DNA of 64,000 nucleotides from Corynebacterium hansenii (GCF_030408795.1 NZ_CP047211.1:1922001-1986000); one strand, 5' to 3'. Shown: positions 28,003 through 37,561, numbered from the stretch's first letter. Made by a program: numbers and translations. The notes: generated by a model from the letters alone, not told the origin.

Positions 28003-30450
28003 ATGGCTGAAGTGAGCGAGGGCGACATCCTCGACGGCCGGTACCGCATCGGTCCGCTCATCGCGCGCGGAGGCATGAGCTCCGTCCATCGCGCGACGGA
28101 CCTGCGGTTGGGCCGCGACGTCGCGGCGAAGGTGATGGACCCCCGCTTCGTCCACGACGAATCCTTCCGCGTCCGCTTCGAGCGCGAGGCCCGCGCGGTG
28201 GCGCGCATGGCGGACGAATCCCTGGTCAACGTCTACGACCAGGGCCACGACGACGCCGGGCACGTGTTCCTGATCATGGAGCTCGTCGACGGCGGCACGC
28301 TGCGCGAGCTTCTGCGCGAGCGCGGCCCCATGCCCCCGCACGCGGCGGCGGCGGTGCTCGGCCCGGTGCTCCGCGCGCTGTCGCTGGCGCACGACCGGGC
28401 GATGGTGCACCGCGACATCAAGCCGGAGAACGTGCTCATCTCCGATTCCGGCAAGGTGAAGCTGGCCGACTTCGGTCTGGTTCGCGCCGCGGCGGATTCG
28501 AAGGTCACGTCCAATTCGGTGATCGTGGGCACGGTCGGCTACCTCTCCCCCGAGCAGGTCACCGGTGCGGAGATGACCCCGGCGTCGGACGTGTATTCCA
28601 CGGGCATCCTGCTCTACGAGTTGTTGACGGGGTCGACGCCGTTCACGGGCGACACGTCGCTGGCGGTGGCGCTGCAGCGGCTGAACAAGGACGTCCCCCC
28701 TCCCTCGGAGGCCATCGACGGCGTGCCGCCGGAGTTCGACGACCTGGTCGCCCGCGCCTGCGCCCGCGCCCCGGAGGATCGTTTCGCGTCGGCGGCGGAG
28801 TTCGCCGCGGAGCTCGACGACATCGTCGACGAGCTGGGGCTGCCCCCGTTCCGCGTGCCGGCCCCGGTCGATTCGGCGGCGCACCGCGCCTCCCGGACGC
28901 GCGACGATCTTTCGGCCCCGGATCCGGAGGACGTGCGGGGAACGGAGCTTTTCGACGGCCCGCCGGCACCCGGCCTGTTCGGCCCCCATGGCCGCGACGG
29001 GATGAACGAAACCCGCCACGACGTTCCCGCCGCGCCCCTGCCGGCCCCGGGGACCTTCGCGTCGCCGGATTCCGGCGACGGTTACGCCGACCGGTACGGC
29101 GACGGTTACGCCGACCGGTACGGCGACTCTTACGACGACTCCTACGGCGACGAGGACTTCGCGCGCCGGCCCGACGGCACGGCCGTGCTGCCCGGCGCGG
29201 CATCCGGTGCCGCCGCCGGCGCGGTCCCGGGCATGCCCACGGGAATGCCCGGCCAGACGCCGTACCACGGCAACGCCCCCGCACCGCGCCATGCGGCGCC
29301 CGACGACGGAGACCACGGGCACGACCGACGTGGCGGGGCGCCGGGACGTCGTCACGCAAAGGCCCGCGAAGGACGCCAGCGCACCCGCACGGGCTGCGCC
29401 ATCTGGCTGATCATCGCGCTCATCGCGACGCTGGGCATGGGCCTGGGCGCATGGTGGCTCGGCTCCGGGCGCTACGGCGAGGTGCCGTCGATCTCGGGGA
29501 TGACCGAGCAGCAGGCGTCGGCTGCCGTCAGCGAAGCCGGGTTCGAGCCGATTTCGCAGCAGCGGTACCACGACGCCGTACCCCAGTCGCAGGTCATCGG
29601 CACCGAGCCCATCGCCGGGGCGCGGGCCGTCAAAGGAGCCCCGGTGGCCGTCCTGGTCAGCATGGGCCGCCCCACCGTGCCCGCCCTGCCCGCGGACCGC
29701 TCCCCCAAGCGGTACTCGGCGCTGCTGGCCGAACGCACCCTCGTCGAGGAAGCCGGCGAGCCGATGTACTCCGACTCCGTGCCCGAGGGCGACATCCTCA
29801 TGACGCACCCCGCCGCGGGACAGACCGTCGCCACCGGCTCGACCGTCACCGTGCACAGGTCGAAGGGGCAGGCCCCGGTGAAGGTCCCCGACGTCATCGG
29901 GCTCTCCCTGGACGACGCTCGCAAGGTCATCGAGGACGCCGGCCTGAAGGTCTCCGACGTCACGGACGAATACTCCGCGACCCGCGACCCGAAATCCGTG
30001 CTGTCGGTCACCCCCGAACCCGGCACCGGGCTGGCCCGCGGCTCCGACGTCACCCTGGCCGTGAACAACGGCATCGAGGTGCCCGACGTCGAGGGGCTGC
30101 CGCTGGACGAAGCCCGCAGAAAACTCACCGAGGCCGGGCTGGTCGTCCGCAACGTCACCAAGTCGGAATCCTCGCCGCGCAGGGCGGGCCAGGTCGACTC
30201 CACGACGCCGCAGGCCGGCACCGTCGTCGACCCCGCCGACTCCGCGGTGGACATCGTGGTCTCCGACCGCGTGGAAGTGCCCAACGTCCTCGGCTCGAAG
30301 ATCGGCGACGCCCGCAAGACGCTCCGGGAAGCCGGCCTGCGACTGAAGATCAGCGGCGACGCCACCGACGACGACCGCATCTACAGCCAGTCGCCGCGCT
30401 CGGGCAGCGACGCCAAGCGCGGCGACGTGGTCACCGTCCGCGGGTTCTAG
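28003..30450 (+). CDS. pknL: PASTA-domain Ser/Thr protein kinase PknL
   Basis: Membrane receptor kinase of 815 aa. The kinase domain (about 12-275) has the ATP lysine K43 in VAAKVMD, catalytic HRDIKPEN with D138, and DFG at 156-158. A disordered linker with a GDGYADRY repeat (about 360-385) leads to one membrane helix (about 465-487). Outside are five PASTA-like repeats of about 65 residues up to the C terminus, which in relatives bind muropeptides. M. tuberculosis PknL lacks PASTA repeats, while corynebacterial PknL has them, which supports the genus guess. GGAGGGAG precedes the ATG. Confidence 0.93.
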   Translation: MAEVSEGDILDGRYRIGPLIARGGMSSVHRATDLRLGRDVAAKVMDPRFVHDESFRVRFEREARAVARMADESLVNVYDQGHDDAGHVFLIMELVDGGTLRELLRERGPMPPHAAAAVLGPVLRALSLAHDRAMVHRDIKPENVLISDSGKVKLADFGLVRAAADSKVTSNSVIVGTVGYLSPEQVTGAEMTPASDVYSTGILLYELLTGSTPFTGDTSLAVALQRLNKDVPPPSEAIDGVPPEFDDLVARACARAPEDRFASAAEFAAELDDIVDELGLPPFRVPAPVDSAAHRASRTRDDLSAPDPEDVRGTELFDGPPAPGLFGPHGRDGMNETRHDVPAAPLPAPGTFASPDSGDGYADRYGDGYADRYGDSYDDSYGDEDFARRPDGTAVLPGAASGAAAGAVPGMPTGMPGQTPYHGNAPAPRHAAPDDGDHGHDRRGGAPGRRHAKAREGRQRTRTGCAIWLIIALIATLGMGLGAWWLGSGRYGEVPSISGMTEQQASAAVSEAGFEPISQQRYHDAVPQSQVIGTEPIAGARAVKGAPVAVLVSMGRPTVPALPADRSPKRYSALLAERTLVEEAGEPMYSDSVPEGDILMTHPAAGQTVATGSTVTVHRSKGQAPVKVPDVIGLSLDDARKVIEDAGLKVSDVTDEYSATRDPKSVLSVTPEPGTGLARGSDVTLAVNNGIEVPDVEGLPLDEARRKLTEAGLVVRNVTKSESSPRRAGQVDSTTPQAGTVVDPADSAVDIVVSDRVEVPNVLGSKIGDARKTLREAGLRLKISGDATDDDRIYSQSPRSGSDAKRGDVVTVRGF

Positions 30451-30472
30451 CGGGCGCCGCGCCGGCTCCCGG

Positions 30473-31264
30473 TCAGCGCTCGAGCGGAATCTCCACCAGG
30501 GCCCGCGTCGGCGCCGTGGAGCCGCCGGTGGGCTCGACGGAGATCATCAGGCTGTCGGCGGCGTCCACGCCGTCGATCTTCACCGTCATGTCATCCGTGA
30601 CGTCCTCGGGGCCCATCACGCCGACAGAACGGCTCGAGCCCCGCGCGACCAGCCACATCTGGTACGCCGTACCGGCTTCGGGGGCGGGAACGCCCGTCAA
30701 ACGGACCACGGCGTCGGAGTGGCCCTCCACCCGCTCCACCGTGACCTCGCCGCCGGCGACGTCGGCCTTCTCCACCATCGTCGATGGGGCCGCGGACGGG
30801 CCGGCCACGACGGATCCGGCGTCCGCCCCATCGGATCCGCGGTCGGGCATCGACAGCCATGCGATGCCGCCGCCGATGGCGACGACCACCGCCGCAGCCG
30901 CAGCCAGGCCCCACGACCACATGCGCCCGCGATCCGCCGCACCCGCGCCCGCCGGACCGCGTCGGCCCGAACCAATGGGGGTCACGGCGGCGGGTTCCGC
31001 CGCGGGCGGCCGCTCCGCCACCGCATCCAGGACCGATCCGCGCAGCTCCGGGGGTGGTTCGGCTGCGGCGGACGCGGCCAAATCCGCCGCGTCACGGCGA
31101 TAGCGTTCCACGCGGTCGTCGAAAAGCGGATCGCGCTCGCGGAGTTCCCGGACCACGTGCTCGTCCTCCGGGTCGACCGCATCGACCGCGACGAGCGCGG
31201 CCCACAAATCCGAATCGGAGGCGCCGCCGCCGGCGGGCCCGTCGCCGATGTCGTAGCCGGTCAT
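30473..31264 (-). CDS. rskA: Anti-sigma-K factor RskA
   Basis: Membrane anti-sigma factor of 263 aa. The N-terminal cytoplasmic sigma-binding part (1-110) begins with the LWAALVAVDAVDPEDEHVV-like helix; one membrane helix is at about 116-138; the external RskA domain has TVERVEGHSDAVVRLTGVP and AYQMWLVARG. ATG 31264 overlaps the sigK stop by ATGA, so the pair is coupled. In M. tuberculosis RskA is cleaved in the membrane to release SigK. Longer in-frame reads upstream fall inside sigK and are rejected. Confidence 0.9.
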   Translation of the reverse strand: MTGYDIGDGPAGGGASDSDLWAALVAVDAVDPEDEHVVRELRERDPLFDDRVERYRRDAADLAASAAAEPPPELRGSVLDAVAERPPAAEPAAVTPIGSGRRGPAGAGAADRGRMWSWGLAAAAAVVVAIGGGIAWLSMPDRGSDGADAGSVVAGPSAAPSTMVEKADVAGGEVTVERVEGHSDAVVRLTGVPAPEAGTAYQMWLVARGSSRSVGVMGPEDVTDDMTVKIDGVDAADSLMISVEPTGGSTAPTRALVEIPLER

Positions 31265-31842
31265 TGGTCCAGGCACCTCCTCAGTGCGATCAAACCATCC
31301 CTGATCCGCGACTTCACCGCCGACAATCCGGCATCGAGCATCCGCGCGATCTCCTTCTGCGTCATCCCGCCGAAATAGGCCAGATCCAGCGCCTGCCGCT
31401 GCAACTCGGACAGCGTGCCCAGGCATTCGGCGACTTCCCGGCGCTCGTCGTCGGCGAGGACCTCCTCGTCCGCGCCGCCACCCGCCCGACCCGCGGCATC
31501 GCGGTCGGCTGCGGCATCGTCCCGCCTGCGGCCCGCCTCGATGCTGCGCACCGCATCGACGGCCCGGCGGTGCGCGATGGCCAGGACCCAACCGGCCACC
31601 GAACCCCGGTCCGCGTCGAACGTCGCGGCGGAATCCCAGATGGCCAGCCACGCTTCCTGCGCGACGTCCTCGGCGATCTTCGGGTCCACCGCGATGCGCA
31701 GGGACATCCCGTACACGCGCGCGCCGAACCGATCGTAGAGCTCCGCGAACGCCGCACGATCACCCGCGGCGACCCTGCCGATCAATTCACCTTCGGCAAT
31801 GACGCGAAGCGGCCGCGGTTCGGGCGAAACCGGTGGGGGCAC
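31261..31842 (-). CDS. sigK: ECF RNA polymerase sigma factor SigK
   Basis: A 193-aa ECF sigma factor with region 2 (about 28-95, including DVAQEAWLAIWDSAATFD and the DAVRS end) and region 4 (about 135-190, LSELQRQALDLAYFGGMTQKEIA and SAVKSRIRDGL, the -35 recognition helix). The start is GTG 31842. It is divergent from a fasciclin lipoprotein gene, the family of the M. tuberculosis SigK targets MPT70 and MPT83, and is coupled to rskA. Confidence 0.9.
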   Translation of the reverse strand: MPPPVSPEPRPLRVIAEGELIGRVAAGDRAAFAELYDRFGARVYGMSLRIAVDPKIAEDVAQEAWLAIWDSAATFDADRGSVAGWVLAIAHRRAVDAVRSIEAGRRRDDAAADRDAAGRAGGGADEEVLADDERREVAECLGTLSELQRQALDLAYFGGMTQKEIARMLDAGLSAVKSRIRDGLIALRRCLDQ

Positions 31843-31958
31843 GTGCCCTCCCTTCTTGGCCTGGCACGCGCGGGCCCGGGGCGGGGCGACGCGGGTGCGG
31901 TCCAGTCACCCCCGACAGTAGTGCGGGACGCTTCCCCGGAAAAAATTCCGGCCCAAAC

Positions 31959-31985
31959 CCATCCCCGGTCCCTTCGGCTCCGAAC
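31959..31985 (+). promoter_or_regulatory. SigK-like promoter of the fasciclin gene
   Basis: CCATCC (31959-31964), 15-bp spacer, CCGAAC (31980-31985). The published M. tuberculosis SigK consensus is about CCATCC and CCGAAT with a similar spacer, so eleven of twelve key bases agree. Transcription would start near 31992, giving a leader of about 140 nt before the fasciclin start. An equally good copy in front of sigK itself was not found. Confidence 0.55.
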
Positions 31986-32133
31986 ACACCGTGACGGCCG
32001 GCAATCGCGGAACGCGGATTGCAGGACCGACAAGGGTTTTCGCCGCTCCGCCCCCCACCGGCGAGCCGACGGGAACCGCGCCCCATCCACGCCGGGCCCG
32101 CGCACGGGCCCCTCCATCCGTAAAGGACACGAC

Positions 32134-32796
32134 ATGCGCACCACGAACCGACGCACCGCCGGCGCCGCCGCGATGCTCGCCGTCTCCGCCCTCGCCCTCG
32201 TCGCGTGCGGCGACGAAGCCATTGACGTCGACGCCCCCGCACCATCGACCGCCTCGTCCACGGCGGAAAGCACCGCCACCGAGACCTCGGCCGCGGGCGA
32301 CGGCGCCCCCGCCGGGCCGGGTTGCCGGGCCTATGCCGACGCCCACCCGGATGGCCCTGCGTCGCTGGAGACGATCTCCGGCCAGAACATCGTCGACGCC
32401 ATCCCGAACATCCCGGAACTGGCCACCCTCACCTCCGCGCTGACCGGCGGCCTGAACCCCGACGTCAACCTCGTGGCGACGCTGAAGGACGGCGAATGGA
32501 CCATCTTCGCGCCGACCGAGGACGCCTTCGCCAAGGTCGACGCGGACACCCTGGAAGCCCTGAAGACCGACGCCGACCTGCTGACCGGCGTGCTCACCTA
32601 CCACGTCGTCGATGGCCGGGCGGGCCTCGACGCGGTGAAGGGCTCGCACACCACCGTGCAGGGTGCGGAACTGAAGGTGACCGGGGACGGCGACATGATG
32701 AAGGTCAACGACGCCTCCATCGCCTGCGGCGGCATCAAGACGGGCAACGCGACCGTCTACCTGATCGACTCCGTCCTCCTGCCCCCGACGCAGTAG
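32134..32796 (+). CDS. Fasciclin-domain lipoprotein (MPT83-like)
   Basis: A 220-aa exported lipoprotein. Signal peptide with lipobox ALVAC (Cys about residue 26), a Ser/Thr/Ala linker (30-60), then a FAS1 domain with TLTSALTGGLNPDVNLVATL, the H1-like FAPTEDAFAKV and the late YHVV motif and VYLIDSVLLPP end. FAS1 domains mediate adhesion or surface interactions. It is close to M. tuberculosis MPT83/MPT70 in layout, and its place next to sigK-rskA with a SigK-like promoter suggests the same regulon logic. Confidence 0.9.
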   Translation: MRTTNRRTAGAAAMLAVSALALVACGDEAIDVDAPAPSTASSTAESTATETSAAGDGAPAGPGCRAYADAHPDGPASLETISGQNIVDAIPNIPELATLTSALTGGLNPDVNLVATLKDGEWTIFAPTEDAFAKVDADTLEALKTDADLLTGVLTYHVVDGRAGLDAVKGSHTTVQGAELKVTGDGDMMKVNDASIACGGIKTGNATVYLIDSVLLPPTQ

Positions 32797-32867
32797 GCCA
32801 CGGACGACGGGCCCGATCGAATGGGCGGGGCGGCCCTCTCCCGCGATGCCCCGCCCCATCCACAACG

Positions 32868-32907
32868 CGACGAAGCCGGCTCCCTTTCCCGGGAGCCGGC
32901 TTCGTCG
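32868..32907. terminator. Bidirectional terminator between fasciclin gene and aroG
   Basis: A perfect 17-bp inverted repeat (CGACGAAGCCGGCTCCC and its complement) with a 6-nt loop lies between convergent genes. No long T-run is present, but stem strength and position fit a shared terminator. Confidence 0.75.
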
Positions 32908-32937
32908 GTGGTTGGGCCGGGCTGGCGCGCCGATCCC

Positions 32938-34428
<1,491 letters not shown>

Positions 34429-34577
34429 TCAGGTATCGGCGGCCCCGTGTCGGCTGCCCCCGTCCGGGCGGCCATGCCCCGGCGGCCTTGGCCCGGCGTC
34501 CCCGGCCCCGACGCACCGTGCCCGCGGCGGGGCAAGATGCTTCGCGACGGCCCGCGTTGCCTTGCGACGGCCCGCGC

Positions 34578-35069
34578 TCAGCGGGGAGGCCGGACCTTCG
34601 AGATCGCCCGGAAACGCACCAGATTGTGCCGCGCATCGGCCAGGGCGTCGTGACGCCCGTCGTCCTGCCTGGGCAAACGCGGCTCGCCGGCCATCTCCCA
34701 GTACTGCTTGAGCTCGCGGGTGAACCGCGGGATCCGCCGCGGCAGGCGGGTCATGTCGCCCCACAGCTGCGCCAGCACGACATGGTCGTAGGCGCCGACC
34801 CAGGCCCACAGTTCGGGGTCGCCGGCGCCGGGGGCGAGCAGGAAGCGCTCGAGATCGTCGCGGATGGTCGACCGCGGCTTCCACAGCGCCGACGAAGGGT
34901 TGGGCAGCTGGCCCAGCACGTTCGCCCGCACCCACGGGCCGGCGGCGCGGGCATCGAACTCGGAGGAGATGGCGTAGTACTCGCGCCCGTCTTCGGCGAC
35001 GACACCGATGGACACCAGATCGATCGTCCGGCCGTCCTCGATGAATTCGGTGTCGTAGAAATATCGCAC
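34578..35069 (-). CDS. 3'-5' exoribonuclease, Rv2179c-like DEDDh family
   Basis: A 163-aa RNase H-fold exonuclease. Acidic residues D6 and E8 in YDTEF, D95 in GAYDHVVL, and the H140/D145 pair in GRHDALADARHNL give the DEDDh set. Rv2179c, its homologue by sequence and position, hydrolyses single-stranded 3' overhangs of RNA. It sits between aroG and plsC as in M. tuberculosis. Confidence 0.88.
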   Translation of the reverse strand: MRYFYDTEFIEDGRTIDLVSIGVVAEDGREYYAISSEFDARAAGPWVRANVLGQLPNPSSALWKPRSTIRDDLERFLLAPGAGDPELWAWVGAYDHVVLAQLWGDMTRLPRRIPRFTRELKQYWEMAGEPRLPRQDDGRHDALADARHNLVRFRAISKVRPPR

Positions 35070-35117
35070 GACGGACAGGATAGCCCGTGCGTCGGGCGGT
35101 CCCGCCCGGTGGGGCGC

Positions 35118-35876
35118 CTACCCGGCCTTCTGCCCCGGCTCGATCTCCAGGCGTCCGCCGGGCTCGGTGCCCTCGGGGTAGCCGTTGCCCTTGGCCAGGG
35201 AGTCCTTCACGTCCGCGGAGTAGGCGTCGACGTAGGTCTGCCCGGACATGGCGGCCAGCGCCTTCATCAGATCGTCGGTGAGGGCGCGGGCGCAGGCGTA
35301 CTCGTCGCCGCGGTCGCGGTAGTCGGCGGGGTCCAGCGGGTCGCCGATGACCACGCCGACCTTCTTCGGGCGCGGCACCCAGGTGCCGATGGGGTTGACG
35401 TCGGCGGTGCCGATCATCGCCACCGGGAAGACCTTCACTCCCGTCTGCAGCGCTACGCGGGCCAGCCCGGTCTTGCCCCGGTACAGGCGGCCGTCGGCCG
35501 AACGCGTGCCCTCGGGGTACATGCCCAGCACGTCGCCGCGGTCGAGCACCTTCACGGCGGCGTCGAGGGCGTCCTGCGCCGCGTCTCCGGACTTGCGGTC
35601 GATGGGCACCTGGCCGGTGTTGGAGAAGAAGAACTTCTGGATCCGCCCGACGATGCCCGGCGTGGTGAAGTACTCCTTCTTCGCCAGGAACGTGATCTGC
35701 CGGTCCAGCACCAGCGGGAAGAAGAACGAGTCCATGACCGCAAGGTGGTTCGACGCCATGATCGCGGGGCCCTGCTCGGGCACCTTCTCGCCGCCCTCGA
35801 AGGTGGGGCGGTTCCACACCCGCAGGAACGGGCCGATGAGCACGTACTTGAAGAACTTGTACCAGGGGTTATTCAC
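35118..35876 (-). CDS. plsC: 1-acylglycerol-3-phosphate O-acyltransferase (PlsC-like)
   Basis: Membrane-associated acyltransferase of 252 aa for phospholipid synthesis. The catalytic NHLAVMD motif has H44 and D49; the second block is YPEGTRS near residue 120, and a VPIDRKSG segment lies between. GTG 35876 is chosen over longer reads because the family begins NPWYKFFKY and because a promoter -10 sits six bases upstream. It corresponds to Rv2182c. It is the last clear host gene before the prophage. Confidence 0.9.
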   Translation of the reverse strand: MNNPWYKFFKYVLIGPFLRVWNRPTFEGGEKVPEQGPAIMASNHLAVMDSFFFPLVLDRQITFLAKKEYFTTPGIVGRIQKFFFSNTGQVPIDRKSGDAAQDALDAAVKVLDRGDVLGMYPEGTRSADGRLYRGKTGLARVALQTGVKVFPVAMIGTADVNPIGTWVPRPKKVGVVIGDPLDPADYRDRGDEYACARALTDDLMKALAAMSGQTYVDAYSADVKDSLAKGNGYPEGTEPGGRLEIEPGQKAG

Positions 35877-35883
35877 CCGACTG

Positions 35884-35912
35884 AGTGTACAGGGCTTTTG
35901 GTGTTGTTCCAG
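35884..35912 (-). promoter_or_regulatory. plsC promoter, probably leaderless transcript
   Basis: On the minus strand CTGGAA (35907-35912), 17-bp spacer, TACACT (35884-35889) preceded by TG. Transcription would start about at the GTG start codon of plsC, which has no ribosome-binding site ahead of it. Leaderless mRNAs are common in corynebacteria. Confidence 0.55.
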
Positions 35913-36328
35913 TTCAGGGCGCTTTATGCGGGTGTCCCCAGTGGACTGCATGGCCTCCGTGTCCTGGGTTTACGGCGCTCGTGCGGGATTTTTGCGGGAT
36001 TTTGCGCCGCCGACGCGCCCTTCGGCGTGCGTTACACATTGCCCCCCGCCCCTCTGCCCCGGCGCTGTCCGGTTGGGGGTGCGGGGTGCGCCGGGGCGTG
36101 ACCGTGCGCCCGTGGTGAGCCAGTGCGAATCGCACATCAGTCCGCTCGCCCCTTAACTCTGCGCCCCACGATCACCCCTCAGGCAAGGGCTCCTGAACGA
36201 GCGTGCCGATAGCACCTTGCGCGCGTCCTACTCACCTGGACATGCACGTGAACGTGCTCAAGCCGCCCGACGCTTCGTCTTTCACCAGGGACGTTTTCAC
36301 GCCTGTTTCCGCCTGGTTCTGCGCCATA

Positions 36329-36358
36329 GTGAGCCAAAAGTGAGCCAAACGCGAGCCA
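36329..36358 (+). repeat. Three 11-bp direct repeats, possible integrase arm sites
   Basis: GTGAGCCA at 36329 and 36340 and GCGAGCCA at 36351 repeat every 11 bp. A further GTGAGCCA lies at 36115. Helically phased short repeats beside an attachment site are typical of tyrosine-integrase arm sites; that role is inferred from location only. Confidence 0.4.
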
Positions 36359-36428
36359 GCAATACCCCACTTCTGCAGTCAGCATCGAGCGCTGCAACCA
36401 CGCGGTAAGGACACTCCCCTGTTGCCGC

Positions 36429-36440
36429 TAATCTCGATAC
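36429..36440 (+). promoter_or_regulatory. -10 element of the RelA/SpoT-domain gene
   Basis: TAATCT (36429-36434) is followed by six bases and then the ATG at 36441, so transcription probably begins at or next to the start codon and the toxin-like gene is leaderless. No good -35 hexamer is visible at 17 bp. Confidence 0.5.
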
Positions 36441-37331
36441 ATGCTCGGTGAAACGTTCCCCCACTCGAACCATCAGCTAAAGAAGCTCGGGAAGGCCCTC
36501 AAGTACGACACTCCGCACGACGTTCAGCTCTACCAAGAGTGGATGACGTGGAATGCCGAGCTTCTCGCCACGGTGTGGCTTGAACTTGACGACTGCTTAG
36601 AGAGCTTCGCCAACAGCGAGCCCCCACCACCCTTCGGGGCATTCCCACCTCTGACCAGGGATTCTTTTGAACTGTCCGGCCGGGTGAAGACCGAAGACAC
36701 CACCAGGGAGAAGCTCCGCCGCAACACAACTTCCCTGAACGGCATCCAGGATATCGTCGGGCTCCGCATCGACGCGCCAATGAGACTCTCGCAACAGTCA
36801 CGGCTGGCGGATCACGTCGCCGGGACGCTCCAGGCCAAAGGCGCGTCCGTCACGCTGAGAGATCTTCGCGATGGAAGTCACTGCGGCTACCGAGCGGTGC
36901 ACCTTCACGCCACGTTTCCAGCTGGGCGCACAGAGATCCAGTTGCGAACTACGTACCAATCGACTTGGGCGAACTTGTACGAAGTGCTGGCCGACGTCGT
37001 TGGGCGAGAAATACGCTACAAACAGGAGTTTTCTCCTGAAGTAGAAGAAGCGCATGGCCCGATCGTTCGAAAGTTTTGGCGTGCTTCCGAAGCCCTCCAC
37101 AAGTCAGACACGGAATGGAACAACTGGGTTTCAGGCTGCGAAGAGCTTATGCTTGACCTCCACAAGGTTCCCGAGCCGTACCCCGATGACTTGCAAGTCG
37201 AGATTGACAAGATCAAGGAAAGGCTGACGACGGCCCACGAAAACCGTGAGGAGGCGCGCCAGCGGCTCAGCCGGTTGGCAGACACGGTTCGCCGCCTGCC
37301 ACCCGCGAACCGACAGGAAGGAGTTGTCTGA
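36441..37331 (+). CDS. RelA/SpoT synthetase-domain protein (ToxSAS-like)
   Basis: A 296-aa protein with a (p)ppGpp-synthetase fold and no HD hydrolase, TGS or ACT domain. The pyrophosphokinase set is intact: R81-x-K83 and K91 (GRVKTEDTTREKLRR), the metal aspartate D104 in QDIVGLR, the G-loop tyrosine Y150 in CGYRAVH, and E165 in EIQLRT. N-terminal 75 and C-terminal 110 residues are extra, the latter ending in a charged coiled coil (about 250-285). Single-domain relatives act as small alarmone synthetases or as ToxSAS toxins that make (pp)pApp or pyrophosphorylate tRNA. GC is lower than in the flanks and it runs against the phage late genes, as cargo genes do. Substrate is unknown. Confidence 0.85.
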   Translation: MLGETFPHSNHQLKKLGKALKYDTPHDVQLYQEWMTWNAELLATVWLELDDCLESFANSEPPPPFGAFPPLTRDSFELSGRVKTEDTTREKLRRNTTSLNGIQDIVGLRIDAPMRLSQQSRLADHVAGTLQAKGASVTLRDLRDGSHCGYRAVHLHATFPAGRTEIQLRTTYQSTWANLYEVLADVVGREIRYKQEFSPEVEEAHGPIVRKFWRASEALHKSDTEWNNWVSGCEELMLDLHKVPEPYPDDLQVEIDKIKERLTTAHENREEARQRLSRLADTVRRLPPANRQEGVV

Positions 37332-37332
37332 A

Positions 37333-37551
37333 ATGCCAGGATTTTTGATCGAGTACAACCGACTCACCGGAGCCGTGGACTGCACCCAGTTCCCGAGCAT
37401 CGTCGAGGCAACCATCCAGCGCATGACCCGCGACCTCACTCGCGTGGATTCCAACGTCGAAATTGTGGCTGTTACCAGCCCCAACCGCGAGTCTCTTGAG
37501 CACTCTCACTCCCGATACTTCGCGCGGCGGGAAGACCTCACGCTCGCGTGA
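37333..37551 (+). CDS. 72-aa partner of the RelA/SpoT-domain protein (putative antitoxin)
   Basis: Starts one base after the upstream stop, with AAGGAG overlapping the end of the toxin-like gene, so the two are translationally coupled. The product opens with a beta-hairpin-like FLIEYNRLTG, has a central helix with VEATIQRMTRDLTR and ends SLEHSHSRYF. No known domain is recognised with confidence. Antitoxins of the type encoded directly after single-domain RelA/SpoT genes are often this size, so an antitoxin or regulator is the leading idea. A terminator follows immediately, closing a two-gene unit. Confidence 0.7.
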   Translation: MPGFLIEYNRLTGAVDCTQFPSIVEATIQRMTRDLTRVDSNVEIVAVTSPNRESLEHSHSRYFARREDLTLA

Positions 37552-37561
37552 CCCCCTTGTG

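Larger units (their letters stand above)
35913..36440. other. Host-prophage junction region
   Basis: No gene is supported in these 528 nt. Base composition changes from very GC-rich host sequence to the less GC-rich cargo locus within it, and all genes to the right are phage-type, so one attachment site should lie here. No tRNA gene or tRNA 3' end was found. The exact core cannot be fixed without the other prophage end, which is outside the window. Confidence 0.55.

Noticed and set aside
36179..36397. A 72-aa minus-strand open frame near the host-prophage junction
   Set aside because: No ribosome site, contains the 11-bp repeats, and the His/Arg content looks like shadow sequence; treated as non-coding.
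35913..36440. tRNA fragment as attachment core
   Set aside because: No tRNA 3' end or GTTCGA-type T-loop was found in this region, so the usual tRNA insertion is not supported here.
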